A program made the position numbers and the translations under genes. From Puccinia triticina (Eukaryota > Basidiomycota > Pucciniomycetes > Pucciniales > Pucciniaceae): DNA of 64,000 nt. The stretch covers positions 5,538,001 through 5,602,000 of the forward strand of contig NC_070568.1 of assembly GCF_026914185.1 (NCBI RefSeq), in the 5' to 3' direction. Within the stretch, counting starts at the first letter, position 1; the number at the start of each line of letters is the position of its first letter. The notes beneath the pieces were generated by a model. It was not told where the DNA came from and searched no databases. It worked only from the letters and a program-made list of their open reading frames with translations. Shown here piece after piece: positions 52,080 through 62,615 of the stretch.

Positions 52080-53280
52080 CCTCTCCTCTCTAAAAGACGC
52101 TCTCCCCTTCTCCCTCCCCCCTCTATTCTGGAAAGTACACTTTTTTTACTATTTAATATTCCTCTATGCTTCGTTGTAAGATCGTTGAACTAGCCATAGA
52201 ATCAGTAAGGATTGCAGAGAACATGCAACGGAAGGAGCAATTTGTCATCTTTTTTCTTCTCTCTGTGTTCGTTAGCTATTGTGTCATTGTGTATGTTTTT
52301 ATATATTGTTGGTGTTGTGAGTGAGCTCATAGATCTTGGCTCCACCTGTCCGTCCACCTTTTCCCAGCAAACATATATACGTCTAAGTACTTGTGTGGCC
52401 TTTTGTTTTGTGCTGCAGGCGTTTGTCTTTTTTATTCTTTTGTGTGATTGGAACATCATCTTCTGTTTTCATCAACCAAAAAAGGCAGAATCATTCACAA
52501 GATCACCCCAAGTCTTGGAACAAGAGCACATTAGCATTTTTTTTCTTTTTCATTCTGTGTTGCAATACATACTAGCTTAACTAAGCCTTTCGAACGAAGG
52601 GTCCCCGAAGGGACCCCGCGTCCCCGCGGGACGCTCTCGGGCGCCCGCGCTGCTCGGGCGCTCGAGGCCTAGCCGCTTGCCCTAGGGTATCTCAGAGTGA
52701 ACTTATTCAAAGAGGTATAACATACAGAGAGCCACGTACGGGATATGACTCATAAGTAAGCTCTGGGGAGACTACATGGTGGCAATGATGGGCCAACTCA
52801 ATGGACTTTTGCCTCCAAGCAAGGTTCAACCCTTCCCTTTAGGAACAATTTTGGATAATAGGATTAGGAAGCCCACCACTCTTTCATCCTTCAGGAGTGG
52901 AAACATGCCAATTTCATTATGGCCAAATTTGGTTTATACTGGATCACAGGCAATGCTGTAGCATGCCGTAGCACTGCTGCCCCAAACGACAACATGTTTG
53001 ACGACTCGTACTTAGCTTATCGGAACCGGTCGCCAGGTGGTCCAGTCCTCCGGTTGTCTGCCATTTATTTCCCTCAACTTCACCTGGTAACCGTGCACTC
53101 CAGCAATTCCAAGGTTATAAATTAAGGATCATACACGCACAACACGTTCATTGCAGCGTTTCTCCCCCATCCCCAATCCATCGCATACTTTTCTCCACGA
53201 TCTCCAAACCTTTTAGACCAGAAATTCTGCGTAAAGTTGCTTTTATCTTCAAAATCATCCTCCCTTTTGCCAGAGCTATC
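52080..53280. other. Spacer and promoter of the secreted-protein gene
   Basis: No convincing gene. GC hairpins at 52590-52680. A TATAAATTAA box lies at about 53115, some 165 bp before the next ATG. Confidence 0.45.
52590..52680. repeat. Three consecutive GC-rich hairpins
   Basis: In order: GGGTCCCCGAAGGGACCC, GCGTCCCCGCGGGACGC, and CGGGCGCCCGCGCTGCTCGG continuing GCGCTCG. All fall in an otherwise AT-rich spacer. Confidence 0.85.
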
Positions 53281-53805
53281 ATGCGGCTCCACCACTCAAT
53301 TCCAGTATTGCTGCTGGTAGCTTGTTCTGCGGCGACTGCCGCAGACCCCAAGTGTACAACCGAATCGCCCCTCTTTTGCCTCTCTGCCACAGAGTTGACG
53401 GGTCCAGATACCGGTAAGTTGACACCAATTGGTCAAGATAAAATTATCTAATCTGATACTAATTTCCTGGAGTATGTGTGATGTGTTTCTGGTTGATAGA
53501 ACTTGTGAATCTCTACAAAGCATCTATTGGCTTTGCTCCAACAATCAAAGTGGCTTCAGACAATTGCAAAAATCTAGTTTTCCGGAATTCTGGTCAGACT
53601 CGAAGAGACGGAGTAGGACGCTGTTGTTCTGAGAAAAAGCTAAATAATGGTTCCCAGGTGTGTATTCAAACCACACCCACTACAAATCACTTCTGTATCT
53701 AATGATTTAAAATTGGATGTCCACCTGGTTGGGACTCAATAGGTGAAAAAACCATCAATTCAAGTAAGAAAAGCAGTAGCCCAGGATGCTTGTGCCAAGC
53801 TCTGA
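53281..53805 (+). CDS. Small secreted cysteine-rich protein, 117 aa
   Basis: Exons 53281-53413, 53500-53657 and 53743-53805; introns 53414-53499 (GTAAGT..TGATAG) and 53658-53742 (GTGTGT..CAATAG). The signal peptide is MRLHHSIPVLLLVACSAATA, with cleavage likely at TA/ADP. The mature protein of ~97 aa has six cysteines: KC and FC near the N-terminus, NCKN in the middle, a CC pair (GRCCSEKK), and one near the end (DACAKL). If intron 2 were retained the frame would instead end 14 residues later as VCIQTTPTTNHFCI. Size, secretion and paired cysteines suit a rust candidate effector or apoplastic protein; no named family recognised. It has its own TATA box about 165 bp upstream. Confidence 0.78.
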
Positions 53806-54069
53806 GCACAAACCAAATGAATGCCCATGTGGAAAACAATTATAATCTTTATTTTGATTGATTTATCAGTCAAATTTTGACACTAAACAATTGTTCCATA
53901 TAATTTTTACCTTGAATTATACTGTTTTGCTTGCTATGGAATTGTTTGGATAATAATTACCTGTATCTATTGTGGGTAGTTACAATAACCATGAATCCTC
54001 TTCTTTGGTCTTCAATATTGAACAAGTGAAAAGAAAGGTCCAAGGGAAGTGGGTGTTGAACCCACAACC

Positions 54070-54109
<40 letters not shown>

Positions 54110-56177
54110 ACATTGCTATGATGCAGTTGAATACAGTAGATGTATGCTTATGATGATGTGTGGTGTTGCCTCCAATGGTGATTGGATGTGTGAGCAACAA
54201 TGTGTTAAGCAGTGCTAGATTGACACTTCAATATTCAACTTAAGATTAGGAACCAAATAAAATATTCTGTCAGCTAGATCAAGAATTCAGAGCTCTCCTC
54301 TAAAAATTGGTGAAAGATTTTTCCATTTTTGCCAAAAGAATGAATTGATATCCCTTATTCCGTGTCAAATTTTGCAGTTACTAGTAACTAAAACCAGTAA
54401 CTAAAAACTGGAAGTGTAATCAAGTATATACAGTCAGTCTTTTTACAAAAATGGAAAATTATTTCACCAATTATTAGAGTAGAGCTATGACTTCTTGATC
54501 TAGCTGAAAAAAATCATTATGTGGTTCTGAATTTTAAATTAAAGACCAAAGGAGAAAAAAAAACTGATAGTAACTGTTATTGTAACTACCCACCCTTGCA
54601 GGCTGTATCAAAATCATGTGACTGGCACAGGTAATTATTAAAAAACCTGTATTATGTTAATACTAGATTCTACCTGCAATTAATCCCATGAAGTAAATAT
54701 GAAAAGAACAGAACAGTTCCACTGATCCTGAGTACTTTATGCAATTGAACATCTTTAACTTATTTAAGATAATTTAACCTTGTCAGGGGGCCAGGGCTAA
54801 GCAATGGTCCTGTGAAACATGGAGGAATTTGTTTTCATACTGATATTAGTGAAAGAGGTACTTGGGGCTGAACGATTCTGGGACTGGTTAGTTACTTTTT
54901 ACCATATAAAATTAGGGCCTGTACCATAGACATCATTTTTTTCAAATCAAAAATATGGGATTTCAGTTTCCCAAAAAAGGTGTACCAAGTGTTTCTCATT
55001 ATGAAGATGATCACTACTGGCTTCAGCAATACTGAAGGTGTGAATTTCATCTTTTGAAGATACAGCAATGTCAGAAAAGCTTGCCACATTTTGTGGCTGA
55101 AATGATTTCTGCATTTCAGCCACAGGTCTATACAGCTTCACTGTACAGGCAGTCAAAACCCATTCAGGCGGCTGGTTTCACTTGACATGGGTGCCGGGCT
55201 GGGCAAGGGGCAAGGGAGGCAGGAGCGGCAAGGGCCAGATCAAGGTAAAATCACTCCAGGAATCCAATGGCGGGACCCTTGAGGCCCCAAAGTGGAAAAC
55301 AAAGAAACTAGTTTTTTTCTTCTGATGGCATTCCTGACGTACAGGAGCCATACAGGCTTTGAGGCTGAAATCAGCAGTCCAAAAGCTGGCCGCAAGCTTT
55401 TCTGGCATTGCTGTATTGAAATTGAAATTGAAATCCAAAATTAGAATTTGTTGCTTATATGGTACAGGCTCTTAGTTGGCCATTTGGGTGGTTCTGAGAT
55501 CTGAGAAGGCTACTGCACTGCAAGAAAAAGTCAGGTGACATGAGGCATTCTCCTGTGTAACTTCCATTCTAGCTCCACTCAAGCAGACATTGGTTTTTTT
55601 GGCACATTCACTGTGCATCATGCACAGTGGATGTGGATTGAAGCTTGGTCAAAGGCAGACTATGACAAAGGCTGAAGTTCCATCACCAGATTCCTCAGAG
55701 CTCTCACATGTCAACTGGTGGCACTTGCTTGACTTTCTCTTGTAGTGCTATAGTCTATTATGCAAGAAATATTTACATACAGTCAGACACATTATTTTAG
55801 TGACTTTGACCTGCCTTTGAATGTTGACAATTCCTTTCAAGTTTGTAGTTGCACTTTCCACTGCTTCTTTGTAGTCCATTGGAAGTGGATTTCATCGGAG
55901 GTGGATTTGATGATGTGAAAAAATTAAAGTCTCTGGAGCCGCATACATATATGTACATATGTATTTATGTATTTGTACAAGTTCTGCATCATGAGCTAAT
56001 ATTTACATGTATTTATGCGGTTATGTACTTAACTTGCTCCAGACTTCAGTCTCGCCAAATCCACCTGCGAAGCCCCTTTGATTGACTGCTCACGTCTTCC
56101 TTTACCCCTCAACACAGGCCCATCGTCGTTTCAACTTGGGTGGATACCTTCTCTTTGTTCCTAGATATTTATACAAG
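53806..56177. other. AT-rich intergenic region
   Basis: No gene supported. It contains the tRNA-like segment at 54040-54115 and probable TE debris; nothing else recognised. Confidence 0.45.
54040..54115 (-). other. tRNA-like segment (SINE head or decayed tRNA)
   Basis: On the minus strand there is a D-arm with A box (TTAGCTCAATGGTTAGAGC) and a perfect T-arm with B box (GTGGGTTCAACACCCAC) at normal spacing. The anticodon arm is poorly paired and no acceptor stem closes, so a working tRNA is unlikely. Most likely a tRNA-derived SINE or tRNA fossil with a Pol III promoter. Confidence 0.55.
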
Positions 56178-57528
56178 ATGGTAAGCCTCATCGGTTTGTG
56201 CAGATTGGCTAACCTGGCGGGAGAGCTGGACTTACATACATCCTGGCACTGCTAACTTTGCCTCTGTATGATGGGCTAGTTTGGCGAGGAAGACAGCGAA
56301 AGTCCCCGGCGCCCCTCGCCTTGGCTTCCCTCTCCTGGAAAATCAAACCTGTCAGCCTGTGCCACTCCTGAAGATGGCCCCTCAAAGGCCGAACCAAAGC
56401 TTCCTGACTGGCCCGATGAGCTGGAGCCCGAATTGGACGAATTGGGTCATATCGAGTACAAAGTATGGAAACCTCTCTCTCGTCGTGCTTGATCTAGGCC
56501 ATGTTGCAGACAACATCATCTTCACATGGTCGTCGGTTATTTCCATTGGGATTGATTTGTCTGATTTGTGAAAACTCTGTGCCCTTCGTTAGTTGAAAAT
56601 CTTGAGTCCTACTCCAAATCGATTCGAAAAACTCAAGACACAGTTGAAATGGCGTTTACTTGAAGGGGGTGGTACGGCATTATATGAACTTGGAGTACTC
56701 GATGACGGAACTCTCGTAGGTCTTTCGCGTAACGAGATGGACGAAAGTCTGGCGAATCTTGCTCGGATGGCTCGAGAGTTGGATTGTGAACTTGAATTGC
56801 TTAGGGTGGTCGAGATACCTGAGATAATCGTGAATACCGGACCGTCTTCGAGACCGCCGACCAAACTACCCCCGAGCCTAAGGTTTCCAGGTGGAACGGA
56901 TCGGAAGGAAAAGGCTAAATTGAAGAAGAAAAAGAAGAAATCTCGAGCTAAACCGGCCATGGGACTGAACTCCGGAGGGCTCTCTAGACCACCGACAGGT
57001 AAACTACGAATCGAACCAGGTGACGCCGTTGTTTCTTCACCCAGTGAGCCGTCCAGCCCCAAGGAGCCAGCCCTTCAAGAGAAACCAGCTATCGTAGTCA
57101 CATCGCCTCGTCACTCTTCAAAAGGCTCAGCCCACTCTCTCCGGACTCTTCTGGATGGTTTACATCTACATCCACGTCGTCCACCAGCCAACTCGAGTTT
57201 TATCGATCAGATCTGTCTCCTAACTCCAGAAGAAAGAAGTGTGATCAGGCGGGCGCGGAGGAACGAAAGAAGAGCGGCTCAAGCAGCTGAAACTCGTCGA
57301 TCTAAATCACGTGTTGAACCAACCGAGGCACCCCCTGAATCTAATGAGGACACAAACAAAACTCGATTCCCCGATCTCCTTGACGCAGAATTTGGTGGTT
57401 GGAAACGAGGAGCTGAAGATAAGGATAGTATCAAGTATGTGGTCGAAGTCTGTGTGGCAAAAGAAGCGCATGCGAAAGATGAACGATTTTTGGATTTCGA
57501 AGGATTTGGAATTTCTGATTCGTCATAG
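56178..57528 (+). CDS. GTPBP1/GTPBP2-like N-terminal domain protein lacking the GTPase
   Basis: Exon 1 is only the ATG (56178-56180). Intron 56181-56279 (GTAAGC, GCTAAC branch, GGGCTAG); exon 56280-56462; intron 56463-56592 (GTATGG..GTTAG); exon 56593-57528; 373 aa. Residues about 35-130 match the N-terminal part of the GTPBP1/2 (GP-1) family: HIEYKLKILSPTPNRFEKL, KTQLKWRLLEGGGTALYELG and DDGTLVGLSRNEMDESLANL. The rest is Lys- and Pro/Ser-rich, with an Arg-rich segment (RRARRNERRAAQAAETRR) and a well-ordered end (YVVEVCVAKEAHAKDERFLD). In family members a P-loop GTPase domain follows the N-terminal domain; none is visible here. It may be a separate fungal paralog family or a truncated version. 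Confidence 0.78.
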
Positions 57529-58531
57529 TTGATCTGGCCTGTGCCCCTAAATACTTCGATCTCTTTAGAATAATAGAACAACTTGCCCATCTTAATACCT
57601 TAGAGAGACTACTTAGTGGTAGCAAGCTTGACCGTCAATTTGTATCAACACTTGCCTGTTACACTCCAGTATATTCTTTCTGCATTACGAAAACAAAACT
57701 GTGGGAGGTAGTTTTATATACATTCTCTCTTACTGCACCCACCAACCCTGTTATCCACGTGGCCACATTGTATTCAGTTTTTTTGTACATTTTTCTCCTT
57801 GTTGTAAACTTTTGTTGTTTTTGTTTTAGATGTTAGGATGCTGAGGAATCAAAAATTCAGGTAAAAAAATTTGGTGCTGGAGGATCTGATTCGCACGCGT
57901 TAATTGAGCTAACTTAACACGTCCCCCCTGGTGGCAGGCTCGCTGTGGCTGGCCGCGAACGGCCCTTCCCCCACCTACGGAGAGCCCTCCACGCGGGGTA
58001 CCCCGGACCCTCCCACCGTTCGAGAGGAGTTCAGCTATATGCACGAGGATTGTTCGAAAGAAAACCCTCACCTCAAAGGTCATCCCGCGAAATAGTTTAA
58101 GAGTGCGTCCGTCGTGAGGCAACATCAAGGCGTGTTGCTGATGCCTGAGACTTGAGTACACACACTATGGCGAGTTGTGCAAACAAACCTCAGTCGAGCG
58201 GGTTCGCGTCTGAGGAGGTCCTGAGGCTGAAGTGGCGTTAAAAAGCACTTATGTTTGAGTCTGACTGAGTGACTGTAAAAAGCACCCAAAAGCTCAACCG
58301 TGGTGCTATCAACTTTCCTCTCAGCTCCTCTCCTATACATATTTATTCAGCACTTGCCACATCCATCACGACTATCACGACTCTTCCCCTTCCCTTCAGA
58401 TCTCTTCGAATATTGGTGGTCCTTTTGACCTCCTCTACCAGAAAGCTACCGGCAACCCTACCATCTCAACGCTCGACCTTCCCCAGTCCATCCGTTCAGT
58501 CTCTCAACACAGGCAGCCATCCCAATCTCAT
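57529..58531. other. Intergenic
   Basis: No gene recognised. It includes the presumed 3' UTR of the GTPBP-like gene and upstream sequence of the next gene. Confidence 0.5.
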
Positions 58532-59115
58532 ATGTATTCACATTCTCCGCATAACATCAAGAAGCAAAACGAAATGGTCTCGCCGGTGATCAAAGCAGCG
58601 CGCAGGAGAATTAGTCAGTAATCCCATTCATTTCTATGTTTCTGGTATATCAAGCGACACCAGCCCTGATATTTAGGATTGGCCATTTTATTGTTTTAGT
58701 ATTCAAAGTCCTAGACAAAGCTTTTAAAAAGCCATCGAAACGTCGGCGTCGTCGACATACCACTCAAAACCCGAGACCGACACACATCGACCGACACCAG
58801 AAGCAGAAATCTCACATAGAGCTGATGATTCAAGAGCAGTTTGGACACCCGAGGGCCCGTCATCCAAGGGTTTTGACCGTGATAAGCCAGGAACAACTTG
58901 ACTTTCCCGCTTTGCGTGGTACTTCTCCAAGGATCAGCGACGATTCGCAAGGCCGATTCCATAGAAGACCCCGGTCACATCACCAGAGGAATCACCCCAA
59001 TCATCAAAACACCTCTCGTTCTTTTGTAGTCACTCTAAGCGATATGGATATAGTATATGACGATAGGAGCGATGGAAACCCCCAATTCGAAGATGCCCCA
59101 TCCGATTCCCTGTAA
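58532..59115 (+). CDS. Small basic hypothetical protein
   Basis: Exon 58532-58613 (MYSHSPHNIKKQNEMV), intron 58614-58699 (GTCAGT..TTTTAG) and exon 58700-59115; 165 aa. The phases agree across the intron. A strongly basic stretch (KKPSKRRRRRH) follows the junction and could be a nuclear localisation signal; His/Arg/Gln-rich sequence and an acidic end (DMDIVYDDRSDGN) follow. The frame is open further upstream, so the start is uncertain. No family recognised. Confidence 0.4.
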
Positions 59116-62100
59116 CTCTTTCCTACCTTGAAGAATAGATATAAGTAGTACAAATGAGTTTGTGCGCTCTGATCTTGTATAATTTTTCTGTTTTCGATTG
59201 CAGAAGCTTGAAATTTGGTGAACCACAATTGAGCCAGGCTCTAGGATCACTGGCCCTTAAAGCGAGAACATTTTTTGTGCCTGGAAAATTAGATTTATTT
59301 TTTATTTTAATTTTTTAATGGCAGTTCGATTTAATATTGCGCACTTTAAAGTACTAGTAACGGGGAAAGCAACAAGCTAACTAAAGAAAGGCAGCCTTGT
59401 AGGCTACAAGGTATTCCGACATTAAGTACAAAGGAAAATTAGATGGTGATGCAGAAAGAGTGCAAAAGACATAAATATTTACATAAACACATACCTCAAT
59501 TTACCCAACCATGCTCAAAATTATTCTGAAATATTTTCACGGTTTAACGCATGGTTTTCAATAAAAGATCACTCATTGATTACCATCTGATGGCCAGATT
59601 ACTTCATTCAATTTCAACCCTGAGACACGCTCAAATTTCTGAATTACTAACTGACCTACATAAGTGGGAATTAATTTAGGTAGCTTGCCACTGTGTTAAG
59701 GGGATTCTGCAGAGCTGCAGATGATGCCCATCAAGTGGTGTGACTTCTGTGTGAGCAAGGAAGATGGAAGTTGGAACTGAGATCATGCAAATTATTTCCA
59801 GTTTTGTTGTTTTGAACCATGAATGCATCTGGCGCAGAGATTTCACCATTCACTCGGTAGGAGTCTGAGGGAGGCCTACCCCTTATACAGTTGCCCGCGT
59901 ACACCACGGGTGCGGTCGGGTGACCCAAAGACGGAGCCAAGAAAAGTGTCTCAAAGTGTCTAAAGTGATTTTTAAATGAGTACCAACCATCACATCAGGC
60001 TGACTGTTAGTCTGTTGTGATGGCTGGTCAGTCTCCGGGATGGCACTGGCAAAAAAAGCACCCGAGGGATGTGATGATTATTCCAATGTACGCCGATGAA
60101 AACACGGAGCCAAGAAATCTGGCAATAAATGAGGAAGGAGGTCTTCTAGAACTGAAAACCCATAAAGCCACAACAAAATTCAAAATTTAGTACATTAGCC
60201 CGGCCCGGCCCGTTAGCTAACCTTGTGGGATTCCCCAGGATGGCCAGTGGGCGGCCCAAATCCGTCCAATAGCTACCCTTGTTTGAGGCTGACAACTTTT
60301 CAATTTGTGGGAACAACTGTTTGTCTGTAGTGTGAGGTTGTGAGTTCAACTCTCACCAGACACACCTTCACTTTACTCTCTCTACAATTTCGTGTCTTAA
60401 AGATGGAAAAATTTACACTCAAATTGGTCAATATGTACAGTACATGCAGGTGAAGTTTTGATGGACTGGAACATCTTTTGAGATTTTCTCTTCTGATATT
60501 GAAATGCAGGGGAAATACAGGATTAAGAAGATTCTGGTGGAGTAAATTTTTGCCAACAAAGAAAATAAGAAGAAGCAAAAGTGTCAGGCAAAACTTGGAA
60601 ATAGGGTGTATTTCCCTCATTTGGAGGGTCCGTGTGGGAAAATTGGATGCATCCTTGATCCTGGATGCTACATGTTAGTTTACAGGTGCCAGTCTACTAG
60701 CTTCAAATAGGGTCTTTGTCAGCCTTAGTGATGCCAAGAACTTTGTTCTTCTAGCAAGAATGGGTGATGAGCATAAGAAAAGGATGGTAAGGTGGGATTT
60801 GAGGATGTATTTTTGTCAGCTGGCTACACAGCACAAGCCATCCTGACAAAATTATAACATACAATTACAGGCCTGTAAATAAATAATTGAGAGATTATTA
60901 CAAAACATGTTGAATATATTTGAGAAATTATTACATCAATAATTAAAAGATTAAAAATAGAGTCTTGGAAAAACAAATCCCAAACTTGGGAAAACAACTC
61001 CCAAAAAAAGGGAAATGGGAGAAACAGTGCCAAATGGGCCACATCGCCACTGGTAGGCCCCTTTTGGGGCCTTTTGGGAAAGTGGTAGGGGAAACCCATG
61101 ATCCCAATGTGGTGATTTATATTGACAAGCATGGTAGAATGTCCACTCAGAAATAGTGCAGGTGGGAATGCACAAGTGGCTGAGCTCAGAGTGCATTGGC
61201 TGAGATAAGCACTGAGGACAATGTCAGAAATTCGCAACCAGAAAAGCTTATAGAAAGCATGTATTGCGGACCACAGAGTTTGGATTGGGTGGCAGACCAG
61301 GGCAAAGGGCAAGAGCTGGACTGCGGCGGACCAAATGCGGGGACTGATAGCAGCGGCGCGTCAGAAGGTGAGCCAGGGCAGCTGAAGCGGGTTCCACCAG
61401 CGGGTGGAGCTGGGGTGGAGGCACTGGTGAGAGACTGACTGACAGGGCCTAGACAGAGGACGTGGGAGGTCAAGCGTTGGAGAGGAGTGGAGCCTGGGAA
61501 TGTGACGTGCGGAAGTTGGGAGGAGATTGCAGACTAGTGCGGGATCAGGTGGGAACAGAGACGTACGTGCGTGGAGGGAAGGCTCACGGTTTCTCTTCTC
61601 TTTTCCTTTTCACCAACGTCTGACTACTCATCATTGTACTTACACTTATGGATGTAATAGAGTATTAGAAGAGTTTTATGTGAGCCTTATTTTACTTACT
61701 TGCTACATTGCTACTGCAGAATTGTTCTTGCGGACTCCGGAGTGCGGAGATTTATCACTTGCGGATTATTACACTATAGATCAGGCTCATTGCGGAGCGC
61801 TGAAGGCTAGCAGAATGTAGCAGTGCGGAGCCAAGACATTGATAATCACTCAGCCTGGATATACATTCTTGAAGAAGGCAGAAATGGTCATTTTTACATC
61901 CTACCCAACCTTTATTTCTACAAAGATTTCCAAAAAAGTGTGGATTTGATATAACTAGATTAGTCCATAGAATGAATGACTACACTTTAAATAGAAGTAC
62001 CATTATAATTTTGATGACAGGGGATTGAACTCAGGGACTTGTGTGTGTTAAAGAAATCCCTAATCATTGGTTTATGTGACTCGTGATTGTTCATCGGGTT

Positions 62101-62615
62101 CGTGAATTTTACAAAACTTGTTTCACAAGGCTTATGACTTGTGAACCATATGGGTTGGAATTTTACACAAAGTATGGTGTAAAACATAATTTTACAGGGA
62201 TTTTGGACTTTTCTTGGCCCTTGTAAAGTATACGTTGTAACACATACACTGTAAACATACTATGTACAGGGGACTTATGTAATATTACACTGCATGTTTC
62301 ACAAACCTTGTGACACCACATCTGTAATTTCAACATTCCAACTCAGATATATATTTTTCCGGCGTACAGGTTACAAGCCTGTATTTGGCTGGAAAAATGT
62401 ATCCCCTCACGATCATGGTTGAATTTTGCACGCCTCAACAGTTTCATTACGATGGATGCCCAGCCACTTATAGGTTTGTCCCTCCCACTCGTTTGTTCCT
62501 CCACCTCTGTGTTTCCCGCATTGGCTGATTTATCCATCCTTCCGGCAGCTCTAACAAGACAAGATTCAAGGCGGCTTACTATTTTCACCTCTCTGAGTCC
62601 GTGATTATTCCAGCC
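59116..62615. other. Intergenic, mostly featureless
   Basis: No gene supported. A T-arm-like GTGAGTTCAACTCTCAC lies at 60338-60354, and a similar B-box segment (TGAGTTCAATCCCC on the minus strand) at 62024-62037; both may be SINE debris. TGCGGA is repeated at 61730-61840. The last ~200 bp are presumably the IES1 promoter. Confidence 0.45.

Noticed and set aside
54040..54115. Functional tRNA gene (Met-like anticodon CAT)
   Set aside because: The anticodon stem is poorly paired and there is no closing acceptor stem, so only tRNA-like arms are claimed.
59700..62200. Scattered ORFs of 60-160 codons
   Set aside because: No start context, splice sites, conserved motif or codon bias.
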